From: Pipra filicauda
Taxonomy: Eukaryota > Chordata > Aves > Passeriformes > Pipridae
Direction: 5' to 3'
NCBI RefSeq assembly: GCF_003945595.2
Contig: NW_024105098.1
Span: 1,116,001-1,180,000 of the forward strand
DNA: 64,000 nt
Numbering within the stretch: the stretch's first letter is position 1; the number at the start of each line of letters is the position of its first letter. Positions 1 through 21,000 of the stretch are shown in pieces. The translations under genes were made by a program, and so were the position numbers. The notes beneath the pieces were generated by a model that was not told the origin of the DNA, did not search any database, and worked only from the letters and a program-made list of their open reading frames with translations.

Positions 1-487
1 GTGGCACTGCTGCCCTTGGCACTGGCTGCCAGTCCCCATGGGCAGCAGCGATCCTGGCTGTGTCCTGATGTTTGCCTTGGAAAACCATCTCCAGGGAAAA
101 ATTTTTACAAAGCACGTGGAAATGGAAGTGGAAACAGGAGGTGCCAGGGCTGGGTCGGCTCCCTGGCCACCCCACTGTCAGGGGTGGGGATGGCTTCACA
201 GAGTCCCCACCTCCAAGAGGTCTGGAGGGTCCTCTTAGGCCAAGGAGAAGAGCTGGGTCAGCTCTAACTCTCTGGTGACCAGTGGAGGCAGTGGCTCATC
301 CCACCACTTCCCACTTTGGAGTCAAACAGAGCATTCCTCAAAAACCTTTTCCACTTGGATGCTAATGGCAATGAAACTCAAACTGTCTGAAGGGGTATTG
401 ATTCAGGCAGATTTTGTGCTCTGTTCAGTTGACTCAGCCCCTGGAAAATATTACCTTTCTTGGGTAGTTGCTCTGTTTTTGCCTCAC
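1..487 (-). other. TRPM2: TRPM2 intron toward NUDT9-H exons
   Basis: This stretch starts with the donor GTGAGG that follows exon 488-575. I looked on the minus strand for the next exon (start of the linker to NUDT9-H) and saw no coding similarity or convincing acceptor-exon-donor unit. It is taken as intron running off the window edge. Confidence 0.6.
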
Positions 488-11484
<10,997 letters not shown>

Positions 11485-11526
11485 GGCTCCTGTGTCTTGT
11501 GCTTCTCAGCCTCCTCTCTCCTGTTC
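11485..11526 (-). other. TRPM2: Probable 5' UTR part of TRPM2 first coding exon
   Basis: An acceptor-like CCCAGCCTAG ends at 11527, just upstream of the proposed ATG at 11484. That leaves a 42-nt leader in this exon. It could pair with the donor AAG/GTACGG at 12954/12953. This is inferred from splice-site appearance only. Confidence 0.35.
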
Positions 11527-11573
11527 CTAGGCTGGGAGGTCCTGAACATCCCCATCCTGAGCGCAGCAGAAGA

Positions 11574-11706
11574 GAATCAGAGAATCATGCAGTGGTTTGG
11601 GTTGGAAGGGGCATTAAAGCTCATCTTGTTCCACCCTCACCTGCCATGGGCAGGGACACCTTCCGCTAGACCAGGTTGCTCCAACTGCCGTCCAAAGGGG
11701 CCTTCA
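11574..11706 (-). repeat. CR1 3'-end fragment upstream of TRPM2
   Basis: Reverse-complement CR1 tail with AATCATGCAGTGGTTTGGGT and CTGCCATGGGCAGGGACACC. It sits about 50 nt upstream of the proposed acceptor for the first TRPM2 coding exon. Confidence 0.85.
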
Positions 11707-11753
11707 AAGTAGGATACCCATGAACTGAAAGCACCAAGGAGCTCTATCCATCA

Positions 11754-11797
11754 TTCCCTGGGTGGAGACTGTTCCCTGGGTGGAGACTGTTCCCTGG
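11754..11797. repeat. 18-bp tandem repeat, about 2.4 copies
   Basis: Unit TTCCCTGGGTGGAGACTG is repeated at 11754-11771 and 11772-11789, with a partial third copy to 11797. It is perfect between copies, hence a recent duplication. No function is evident. Confidence 0.9.
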
Positions 11798-12819
11798 AAA
11801 ACCTGCCATCCCCTCACCACGATCCTGACACAGGGGCCACATGGGTGGTGAACCAGCCTTGGTGTGCACCATGCTGCCCTGGGGTGTCCACAAATTGCCC
11901 CCACCACCTTCAGCCCGCCAGCCTGCAGCTCTCCTTGCCTGCTCTCTGCTGCAGGCAGCTGGGATATTTCTGGCAGCAGGGAGAGTAGGAACTAGGTCTC
12001 TTGTGTGAGCAGCCCGAGTGTGGCCCTGCATGGAAAATCTGTATAGACACACACTGGCTGCAGAGACCAGGTGCTCCTCTGTGAAGGGTCCAGTGTCCCC
12101 TGCAAAGGTGCCCCAAGAGCCCTGAGGTGCACGCTGGCTCCCTGCATGGTGGGGGCTGCAAAACTCCTGAGCCCCCACTGAACACTCATAGCCCCCTTTG
12201 CTGAGATGGGAGAGCTGCTGGAGCAAAGGGGGTGGTGTCCCCCGAAGGGGCATGGTGTCCTCTCAGGGGAGCTGGGATTAGGTAACAGAGGAAGCATCAA
12301 GCTCAGGTGATGCTCTGGCCAAGCTGTGGGGTTTAAGGAGGATTTTGGCCGCCTTTCTACAAGCCAAACTCTGAATCACACCCAAGGGTGGGGGAGTCCT
12401 TGTGGGAACAAGGAGTGGTGAAGAAAAATCATGAAGCAGCAAGGGAAAGCCCTTTTATCAGCCTCCCCCTTGGGATCTACACAGCCCCACTGACCTTGGG
12501 AGGCAAATTTTGGCAGACTGGCTTTCTGCATCAGCACAACCTGCAGCAGATCTGATTTCTTGAGAAAGAGTTGTCAAAATAAGGTCAAATGCACCCTTAA
12601 TTCTTGCCTGTGGCCCTCCAAGGCAGGCAGGGTGATGGGGGCTTGGGGCATGGACAGAGGCAGCTCATAAGCCCATGCAGGAAGGGCTCCCACCCTGAGT
12701 CCTCCATGGGCACCTCGGGAGAGACAACTGGGCTTCACACCTGGAATACACGTCCTTAGGAGCTCAGGGACAAGGACAGAGTCTCTCCCGCAGCACACGC
12801 TGCCTGCCGCCCCAGCTTG
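11798..12819. other. TRPM2 upstream/first-intron stretch without recognised features
   Basis: No exon with coding similarity, repeat family or RNA gene was recognised on either strand. If the GC-rich block to the right holds the first exon, this is TRPM2 intron 1. Confidence 0.4.
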
Positions 12820-13370
12820 GGGGATCAGGTCACCCCTCGGCCGCACAGGGTGGTCTCAGCACCCATCGGGACGGGGTGCAAAGCCGAACAACTGCCTGTG
12901 AACCTGCCCATCGCCCTCCCCTCCGCCGGCACCACCGGAGCGGCTGCCCGTACCTTCCCTGCAGCATCCTCCGGCCGCATCACCGGCTCCTCCGCTCCGC
13001 TCCTGCCACAGGGATTCAGCCTCTCGTCCCTCTCCTCCGGCGAGTCATTTTGTCACTGGAGACACAGGCGACGAGCGGAGAATAGGGCAGAGCTGCCTGC
13101 AGAGAGGAGGAGGTGGCAGGCGGCTGGCAGCTTCCCAGCAAATCAGGCTGCGGAAGCGATCCCTGCCGAGGAGCTGCAGCGCCTAGGCAAGCCCCGAGTT
13201 TGCTGGAGAGGCTGAGTCACGCTCCCCACTACCCGCAGTCCCGCTGCCGTCAGCTCCACGCGGGACGAGACGCTCCATCCCGAGCCTCCCTCTGGTCCCA
13301 GGGGCTGCTGGGACCCCAGCACATGGATGCTGCCGGAAAGGAGCGGCGCTGATGGAGGCTCGGGTGCGTT
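12820..13370 (-). promoter_or_regulatory. TRPM2: GC-rich candidate promoter and 5' non-coding exon of TRPM2
   Basis: The block is markedly richer in G+C and CpG than its flanks and lies about 1.4 kb upstream of the TRPM2 ATG. On the minus strand a donor-like GGGAAG/GTACGG occurs at 12954/12953, which would end a non-coding first exon. No TATA box was recognised. Promoter function is an inference from position and composition. Confidence 0.4.
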
Positions 13371-13462
13371 GCAGGCTTGGCAAGTGTGACGAAAAATCCC
13401 TTTCCTAACTGTCAAACAGCCTTTATATTACAAAAGTGTATTAACTTTATGTATGCATGTGC

Positions 13463-13495
13463 ATATATATATATATATACACACTATATATATTA
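13463..13495. repeat. AT-rich microsatellite
   Basis: An (AT)n run of about 18 bp followed by ACACACTATATATATT. It is an ordinary dinucleotide repeat in intergenic DNA. Confidence 0.9.
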
Positions 13496-14389
13496 ACGAT
13501 CCACTGCAATGTAATGAGGCAGTGAATTTTACTGGAGACTTTGGTATTGTTTGTGCTGAAGTAAAACAAATGAAAGGACAGCCCAGCCCTGGAGAGAAGA
13601 ATTTTGCTTCTGCAAAGCTCAACACAGTCCCCAAGGGATGAAGAAAATCCCTGGGACACCCAGGGTGCCACAGCATCCCACCCCTCCAACAGGGCTCTGA
13701 GACCCTCCCAGCATCGTCCGGTGTCACAGGTCAGTCGCTGCAGCCAGGGGGACTCAGGGACACCTGGATTGATAGATAAGCAGCAGAACGCTGCAGAAAC
13801 AAAGCAGCTTTGCCACGTTTTACTGTGATTGGAGATTTGGTAGTGTGGGTGTTAGTGCTCAGTCAAGTCGTGTTGTACTTGAGTGCTTGATGGGTGTGAG
13901 AACCCCATGTAAAACCACATTGGGGTGCCCTGATTTGGCTGGGACATCTCGGGCCCAAGAAGAAATATTTACCCTTGTAATTCCATGCTTTGCATCCCAG
14001 CCTGATGCCTTGGTCAGCACAGGCCAGGCATGAACTTTTATTGAGGAACCTCATGTGACACCACAGGTGACAAAAGCCTTTTGGCTGGTGCTTCCTATCT
14101 CCCCATTCCAGATGCTCTCCTCCTCCCATTACTCTCTGTGCCCTAAATGAATCCAGTCTTCAATGGATTTACAGCCACTTAACTTGCATTTGCCACAAGA
14201 TTCACTTAACAAAGCCAGCATCCATCTTCCTTGGGAATTGTGCTAAGCAGCAAAGCCGGGTCAGGCCAGCAGCCAAGGCAGTGGATGCTGCAGCAGTGAT
14301 TTGGTTCTGTGGCTCAGTGGCAGGGACACAACTGGGAGCCTGGGAGACTGCGGCTCAGAGCGAGCTGAGGGTCCTACAGCACCCAGCCA
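13496..14389. other. Intergenic DNA, nothing recognised
   Basis: Unique-looking sequence between the TRPM2 5' region and a CR1 copy. No exon, repeat family or RNA gene was recognised. Confidence 0.4.
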
Positions 14390-14876
14390 TCCCCATGGCT
14401 CTTGCTGGAGAAGATGGTTGTGTCCAGAGAAGGGCAATGGAGCTGAGGAACGGTCTGGAGCACACGCCTGATGAGAAGCGTCTGAGGGAGCTGAGGGGGC
14501 TCAGCCTGAAGAAAAGGAGGCTCAGAGGGGACCTTCTCATTCTCCACAACTCCCTAACAAGAGCGTGGAGCCAGGTGGGGGTTGGGCTCTTCTCCCAGGG
14601 AACAAGGGACAGGATGAGAGGAAACAGCCTCAAGTTGTGCCAGAGAAGGTTTAAGCTGGATATTAGGGAAAATTTCTTCACTGAAAGGCTTGTCAAGCAT
14701 TGTAACAGGCTGCCCAGGGCAGTGGTGGAATCACCATCCTTGGATGTATTCAAAAAAACGTGTGGATGTGGCACTTGAGCATATGGTTTAGTGGTGAACA
14801 TGGTAGTGGTGCTGGGTTGATGATCTTAGAGAGCTTTTCCAACCTTAAAGATTCCATGACTCTGTGATTTTATGAT
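14390..14876 (+). repeat. CR1 fragment, 3' part of ORF2 plus tail
   Basis: A longer CR1 copy. It reads through the C-terminal ORF2 region (GAAAAGGAGGCTCAGAGGGG, GGGCTCTTCTCCCAGGGAAC, AGGTTTAAGCTGGATATTAG) to the tail GATTCCATGACTCTGTGATT. The open frame at 14281-14778 is mostly this element and is not a host gene. Confidence 0.9.
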
Positions 14877-16916
14877 GGTAAAACATCATGGGGCAGTGCT
14901 GGGAGACAGCTGGGAAGAGAGATGCTGCTGGATCTAAAATGGAGATCCACATCCTTCAGGTGTGGGGTGAAGCCCTGTGCCCCTTCAGGCTGCAATGGGC
15001 TCAGCTGGGGCGAGGCATTAAACCAACAAGCAGGATCCAAATGCAAAGGCAATGCTGCAGTCACCTCCTTTAGCACACTTTCCAGCCCAAGGATGTGAGT
15101 GTGCACAGACCATCCATGCTGGTTGCCCTAAACAAGAGCAAACAGCTGAGCTGCTTTGCTGGGAGAACAGATGCCACTAATAAGGCAGTAAATAAATCCA
15201 TGTGCAACACTTTACAGTTTGGTTGTAATTACCTCCAAGCGTGCCAAAGGAGCCGACGCCAGAGCTGCACACTAATGACACATTAATGGGAATGCTCATC
15301 CGCTCTCTGCTGGCTGGTTCTCCAGAGACCAGGGCTTTTATTTCATTTCTGCACATGCCAAAACCACCATGGTCCAGTGGGACTTGCCTGGAGCCAGCAC
15401 TGGGGTGGTTCCCACTGCTCCTCCTAAAAGCCTAGCTAAAAACCAGCAAGGCTGAGAGCAATTCCCAGCAAGTTAATATCCATTTGTGACAGTGGGAGGA
15501 TGGAAGTGGGAATAGGGAGGACTCTGTCTGCCCTCTGAGGCTGTGCCTGCACACACGTCCTGTGCCCCAGGTCACATTCAATTTGTGAACCAGAATGCTT
15601 TTTCCTGCCAAAGAGCAGCAAACCTGCCGGTGCTGGGGAGGCTCCGCTGGGATCAGCCCCTCACTCCAGGTCTCTCTCAGCTGTGACCCAACTTGGGCTC
15701 AGTCCTCCCAGAAGCCATCGTGGTGCTGTCATGGCTGTGGGTGCTGGAGGCTGTCCTGTGTTCCAAAGGAGGAACCTTGCAGCAGAGCATGGAGGATGCC
15801 TCTCTCCTCAGGTGGGAAGGCATTCCAGTGAACTGGCAAGGGAGGACATGTGCCCTGGTCTGCCAGGGGAAGGGGGTCTCTCCTGCCTCTTCCCCCCACA
15901 CCCCAAAGATATTGTTTGTGCCTCTCTCTCTGAGGAGTTCCCATGAAGAATGCCTCCTTCCAAGGGACCCATTAGAGGTAGCCTGGGACCTCCAGAGAGG
16001 GCTGCTCGGAGGGAGCTGCTGGGAAATACTAAAAGCTCACCTCCTGCTTGCCAGGGTTTTCCCACCTGCTCCTCCACAAGATTTCCATCTGTGCATCCAC
16101 CTCCAGGGAAGAAGGAACCGAGGCCACGCTCTCCCTGAGCAGCCTCACCCGATGCTCGGCTGCCCTGGCTGGGGCAGGAACAGCCCCCAGTGCTCTCAAC
16201 ACCTAAGTTTGAAGCCTATCCCAGGGAAGGACTGACTGCCAAGGCGGTAGGGAAGGATGGGCAGCAGCTCAGCCCCAACGCTGGGAGCTCCCCCAGCAAC
16301 CGAGTCCGCCGGAGGGGAGGGAGCAGGGTGGCAGGACAGGCCTGGAGCCCTTCAGGACACATGGCCACTGCACAGCTCTTGGAGATGGCCCCAAGAAGGG
16401 AGGGGCTGTGGGTTTTTTCAGAGGAGACCCCTTAAATACGAGGCCCAGCCCGGCTGGGGCCACTTCTCCCATGGGCAGTGCAGGCAGATGCCCTTTGGCC
16501 AGGGCTGTGCCAGGGCTGTGCCAGCCTGGAGAGCCTCCCCAGGGATTCCAGCCCTGCACAGCACAGGGGTGTGCGGGGCCAGGAGAGGAGAGGAGGATCT
16601 GCCCCAAGCCTCCATCTCGGCTTCTTTCCTCAGCCTGGTCCTCAGAAGAGCACACACCAGCCCCTTTGGGATCTACTCTAGTAATCTCAGGGGACTTTAA
16701 CTTTCCCTTTCCCTTTCATCTTCCTCTTCTGGACTGTATCCCCATGGAGATGGGCAAAGCAACCCAGAACTACCAGGAAGGACCCTCTCCTCCAGTTCCA
16801 TCATCTACATTCCTCCCCCTCTACTGGTTCTTCAGCCATATCCCACCCTCTCCTACAGCTCCCACTCCCCCAGTCCTGCAGCAATGAGCAAAGGCACAGA
16901 AGAAACCAGCTTAGGT
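14877..16916. other. Intergenic DNA between TRPM2 and the 16.9 kb ORF
   Basis: No exon with recognisable coding similarity, RNA gene or repeat family was seen on either strand. Short open frames here show no motif and are treated as chance. Confidence 0.4.
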
Positions 16917-17247
16917 TCATGTAGGAATACTGAGGGGTTTTAATTCACGTTCAAAGGGGATGAAGGGGAGGCGGCGCACGTAGTCCCCCGAGGCCAGCTC
17001 TTCCTCCCGCACCCTGTGCAGCCGCTCTTCCAATTCCCTCCGCACACGGCGCGGGGGCACGGGGGGACTCTGCTCCCTATCCCCGTCGGAGAATCGCCGG
17101 CGACGGCGACCTCCAGGACCCCGCGGCTGCTGCTGCTCCTCCCGCCGCCGCTGCTGCTGCTCCTGCAGCCAGCGCAGCACGAAGGGATGGAGGTGGCGAC
17201 GGCAGCGTTTGCCCAGCTCCCTTCCCTGCTGTGCCAGTGTTACACTC
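16917..17247 (-). CDS. Unrecognised arginine/glutamine-rich open frame, possible terminal exon or remnant
   Basis: A minus-strand frame stays open from a CR1 boundary near 17248 to a TGA at 16917-16919, about 110 codons. Visible segments are LAQQGRELGKRCRRHLHPFV, then LRWLQEQQQRRREEQQQ, an RRRRRF cluster, PPVPPRRVRRELEERLHRV, and a C-terminus with SGDYVRRLPFIPFERELKPL. The block is strongly GC-rich against AT-richer flanks. No family was recognised. No in-frame ATG gives a clear start and the polypyrimidine support for an acceptor is poor. A variant poly(A) signal ATTAAA (minus strand, 16939-16944) lies just before the stop. It could be the 3' exon of an unknown gene, a retrocopy fragment, or chance in GC-rich DNA. 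Confidence 0.3.
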
Positions 17248-17310
17248 CTAAATTGGCTGGGGTTGGCATGGACCTCTGGAGGTCACCTGGTCCAAGTCCC
17301 TTTTGAAGAA
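17248..17310 (-). repeat. Degenerate CR1 3' end
   Basis: In reverse complement it reads TTGGACCAGGTGACCTCCAG then AGGTCCATGCCAACC, which is a CR1 3' tail. It marks the upstream boundary of the arginine-rich open frame. Confidence 0.6.
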
Positions 17311-17869
17311 TCTCTACTGTAAACCAGTAGTGGTGCGAGTCCTTTGCCTCCCTCACTGCTGAGGGACTCGATGACAGATTTCATTAAAGTCTAAGGCTGC
17401 CTTGGAATTTGAGACTTGGAAAGAGTTGCTGAGATTGATCCCTACTGTTGGCCGCTTCTCTTCTCTCTGCTGGCTCACAGTTATCCCTTAAGGTCTTGTG
17501 ATATTATGCACTGAAGCTCAGTAAGGTTTGGCCCTGGCCTCCAGCACTGCACCAACTCCCTTCAAACTGCTGGACTGCACCACTGGGATCAGGGCCTGCG
17601 ACAGTTTCCTCTGTCCCACAGCAAGAAGGTGCTCCCTCCCAATAATTAAGTCAAGTTTCATTGGACAGGGTCTCAAGTTCTCAGAGTCTGTCCCTGCAGT
17701 GCAAATCCATTCCCGAACTTTCTGCTTTTCCAGTGTTAGCCAGGTCGTCCAGGAGTTTGGACCTCTAATGCAACACCTACTAAGGAACAAGCAGCACAAA
17801 GCCCTCTGTAAGCACTGCCAAGCAGCAGGAGGCACACACCACCCTGCAATCACACCAAAGACACAGCCA
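17311..17869. other. Intergenic DNA downstream of THAP4
   Basis: No gene recognised. A minus-strand open frame at 17518-17853 has no motif I know. Some of the sequence may be old repeat. Confidence 0.35.
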
Positions 17870-17884
17870 TAAAAATAAAAGCTT

Positions 17885-17894
17885 TTTATTTATT
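17885..17894 (-). terminator. THAP4: THAP4 poly(A) signals
   Basis: Two overlapping AATAAA hexamers on the minus strand (TTTATT at 17885-17890 and 17889-17894) lie about 170 nt after the THAP4 stop at 18061. They give a short 3' UTR ending near 17870. A plus-strand AATAAA at 17874-17879 lies next to them. Confidence 0.7.
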
Positions 17895-18060
17895 TTTTTT
17901 TTTTTATATACCATTACAGAAAGATCTGAATAACATTCTCAACAGGACGGGCAGCTCCGGGGCCCAGGGGATGAGTGCAGGCAGCAGGCTCCAGGGTCTG
18001 CCCTACTGTGCTCCCGAGCTGCTGCTGCTCCTTGCCCAAGGAGACCCAGCACTCCCAGCA

Positions 18061-21000
18061 TCAGGGTGTCACCTTCTTGTAGGTAATGTGGAGGTGCTGA
18101 GTCATGGGCTGCGTAGTGGTTGCCATTGAGACAGTTTGTTCGAGTTTCCCATCAGAATTGAGCCTGAATTTTCTGGTAATCTAAATGGGGGAGGGAAGAA
18201 AAGAAATAAGGAAATCAAGCAAACAGCATCCATGGGTAAATCCCTTACCTGTGCTTTCTACCTTCCCTTTGCCATCCTCGTGCCTGCTGTCAAGGATATC
18301 CTCACTACAGCAGGCGAGTAAACAAGGAGTTTTTCTTTAGGAGTCTCTCCTAAAGAAAGCAGCCTTCTCCACAATACCAGCTCCAAGCCCATTATCCATG
18401 GAGCAAGGCAAGGTCCTGGCACTACAGCTGACATCACCTCAGTACAGACAGGCATCTGTCCACCACATCCCTCCACCAGAAGAGTGGCTCCCTGCTGGCA
18501 GCTCAGGGAGATGGATGAGCCGTCATTCACCAAGGCAGCCTTCCAAACCCCTTGGGCTCTCTGCAGGTCCCCACACCGTGCCAGGGTAAGGCAGGACATG
18601 ACTACATGAGGAGATTGGAGCCTGCCAAGCCTCGGCCTGCACCTGCAGCCAGGTCAGGGTTCAGCCCCAGGCAAGAGGGAATAGCACTGCCATCTGCCAG
18701 GAGGGCTCCACGGGTGACATCATCCTCATCTCTGCACCCAGGCAGGCTGTGAGCCCGCTTGTGCTGCCCCAACCCTTGAGAGAGGCAATTTGGGGTTGCC
18801 CTGTGGAGCTGGACCACTTGGGACCTGTGCCAGCAGATGCCTGAAGCGTCCAGTGTTCAGCACAGGTTGTAGGGCTGCTCTGAGCTGTCATCAAAATAAA
18901 GGAGAGAAGTGGGACCACCCTTTTGAACCTCAGGTGCTGTTTCAGAAGGGTGAGGGTGTCACTCCAGCCACCTGACCCAGCAGGAGAACGGCCACGGCAC
19001 CATGTGGGTGCCACCAGGGCACGGCAGCTGCAAGCACAACTCTTTCACAGTCACTTCAGCCAGCCCCATTCAGAAATTCCTAACGTCCAGAGGTTTTTCA
19101 AAACTCGTTCACTGCCTTGAAGTCACTCAAGGGCACATCCATAAGCTATTGCCAGTCTTTCTGCTCCATGCTCTCTGTTCAGACCCACTCGTATGCCCAC
19201 AGTGGGCCCTTAGCTCCCATATCCAACATGTCCTCCTCCTGGAATCAGAGCTGTGCAGGGGTGCAGAGGACACGCCATCGTTCCAACATCCACAGGGGCA
19301 ACAACAGCAGGAACACAGTCACACACACATGATGCTTGGATTCCTATTTGCTGCTCTCTTTGTAATGCACCAGTGTTCTTCAAATTCCCTAAGCAGGAAA
19401 AAGCACTTAAAAGGATACAAAAGTCACTCATCTTTAACATGAGTGACCCATGTGCCTTGGGGGGACTCTGCTGATCTCCATCACCTTTCACAGGTGACAG
19501 GGCAGCTCTGCAGGTGCCTCACCTGGTGCCCTCAGTGCCCACATAAGGCCAGGACTGTCCTGAGCTCTACAAGTGTTTGAAAACCTGCTGGTTCTCCACA
19601 CGCTCGTCACACACCGAGTGACTCAGCGTGAGGGTCTCCCTTACTCCTTGTATTTCTCCCTTTAAACATAAACTGCTGACCGAGTCTGGGTCTGGACCTG
19701 GGTCTGGACTCTGCACACCCAGGCTCCACCAGGAGCTTGGAAAGCAAAGGGATCCTCTCAGAACCTCATGATTCAATGGGAGGGTCTCCCTTACCCTTTG
19801 TATCTTCAGTCTCTGTGTAAATCATTCCAAACTGATTCAAATCCACTTTTCCTTCGGATGTTTCACCCATGAGCAAGTAATAGAGGGAACCCTGCCACAT
19901 CAAATTTTAAGTTGTACTTTCAGAAATTTATATTAAACCTGCTTTGATAAGCCCTTTGATGGTGACTCTTCAAGCAACCTACACCACTCATGACACAGCC
20001 TGGCCCAGGGAAAGGCCAGGGAAATGCCTCCATGACAGCTCAGCCGAGCCACAGCCAAGCCAAATCACTTTTCAGCAGGAATATAATACAGTGAAGTTTT
20101 GTCAAAGTGAGCAACTAAAGTATCAGCACATGTGCCCTTCTCACAACACCTGTGGCATCTTTGCTTCCATGGGCAATTTATGCTATTCTTGGTGAAGGAG
20201 AAAAGGTGTTGGGGGTTGGTTACTCTCTCATTCTACATTCTCCTTCACCAGTAAGGGCCTCTCAGATACTCACTGGGACCAGTCCCTGGGCCTGAGCTGC
20301 CCTCAGGTGCCAGATAAGCATGGACCTCCAGCTCCAGAGGTTCCCTCTTCCAGCCAAAGCCAGCCTTGGAGCCCTCAACTAGGAAGACATCTGCTGGCTT
20401 TCTGTGCTTCCCCCCTCCTCCTGCCAGACCATCAGCTCACATTTCAGGCAGTGACTCAGAGAGGACAGTCCCTTTTGTTTAAATGTCTGCAATTAAGAGC
20501 TCTGCTCCCTTGCTGATATCCATAGTATCTAATGGCTTTAGTTTTGCTACAGAAAGGAGGCAACACAGCTGTTCCTGGGAAAGGGGAAACCCAGCAACTG
20601 ACAACATGCATCTAAAGGCAGGGGAGTTAGGACTTTCCAAAGTTAGGACACTGTGTAGGCACATAAAATTTTTGTCTACATCTGCACAAACTTGTGCTCT
20701 CTGTTGTCTACGGGTAAGTTTTGTAGCACATAAAAACCAGGTTGTGAGAGCTTGTTCAGCCTCGCTGTCTCTCTCAGCTGCTGGTCAGCCACGACAACTT
20801 CAGATGTGACACTGAGACCTCAGGATGCCACGCTGCCCCCAGCAGTGCCACCGCACTCACAGCTGGCTGTACCCCTTCCAGCTGTGCCAACAACCCCCTG
20901 CTACACACTCAAAACAAGTCAAAACCCAAAAAAAGACCCTAAAAGCAACCAACCAAGGCTGGAGCTGATAGGAAATGTCAGCCCTGCCCTGCAGCCACGG

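Noticed and set aside
1..487. NUDT9-H exons of TRPM2 at the window edge
   Set aside because: Minus-strand translations show no similarity to the linker or the Nudix-like domain. These exons are presumed to lie outside the window.
14281..14778. 165-codon plus-strand open frame
   Set aside because: Most of it is the C-terminal ORF2 part of a CR1 element, recognisable down to the tail. It is not a host gene.
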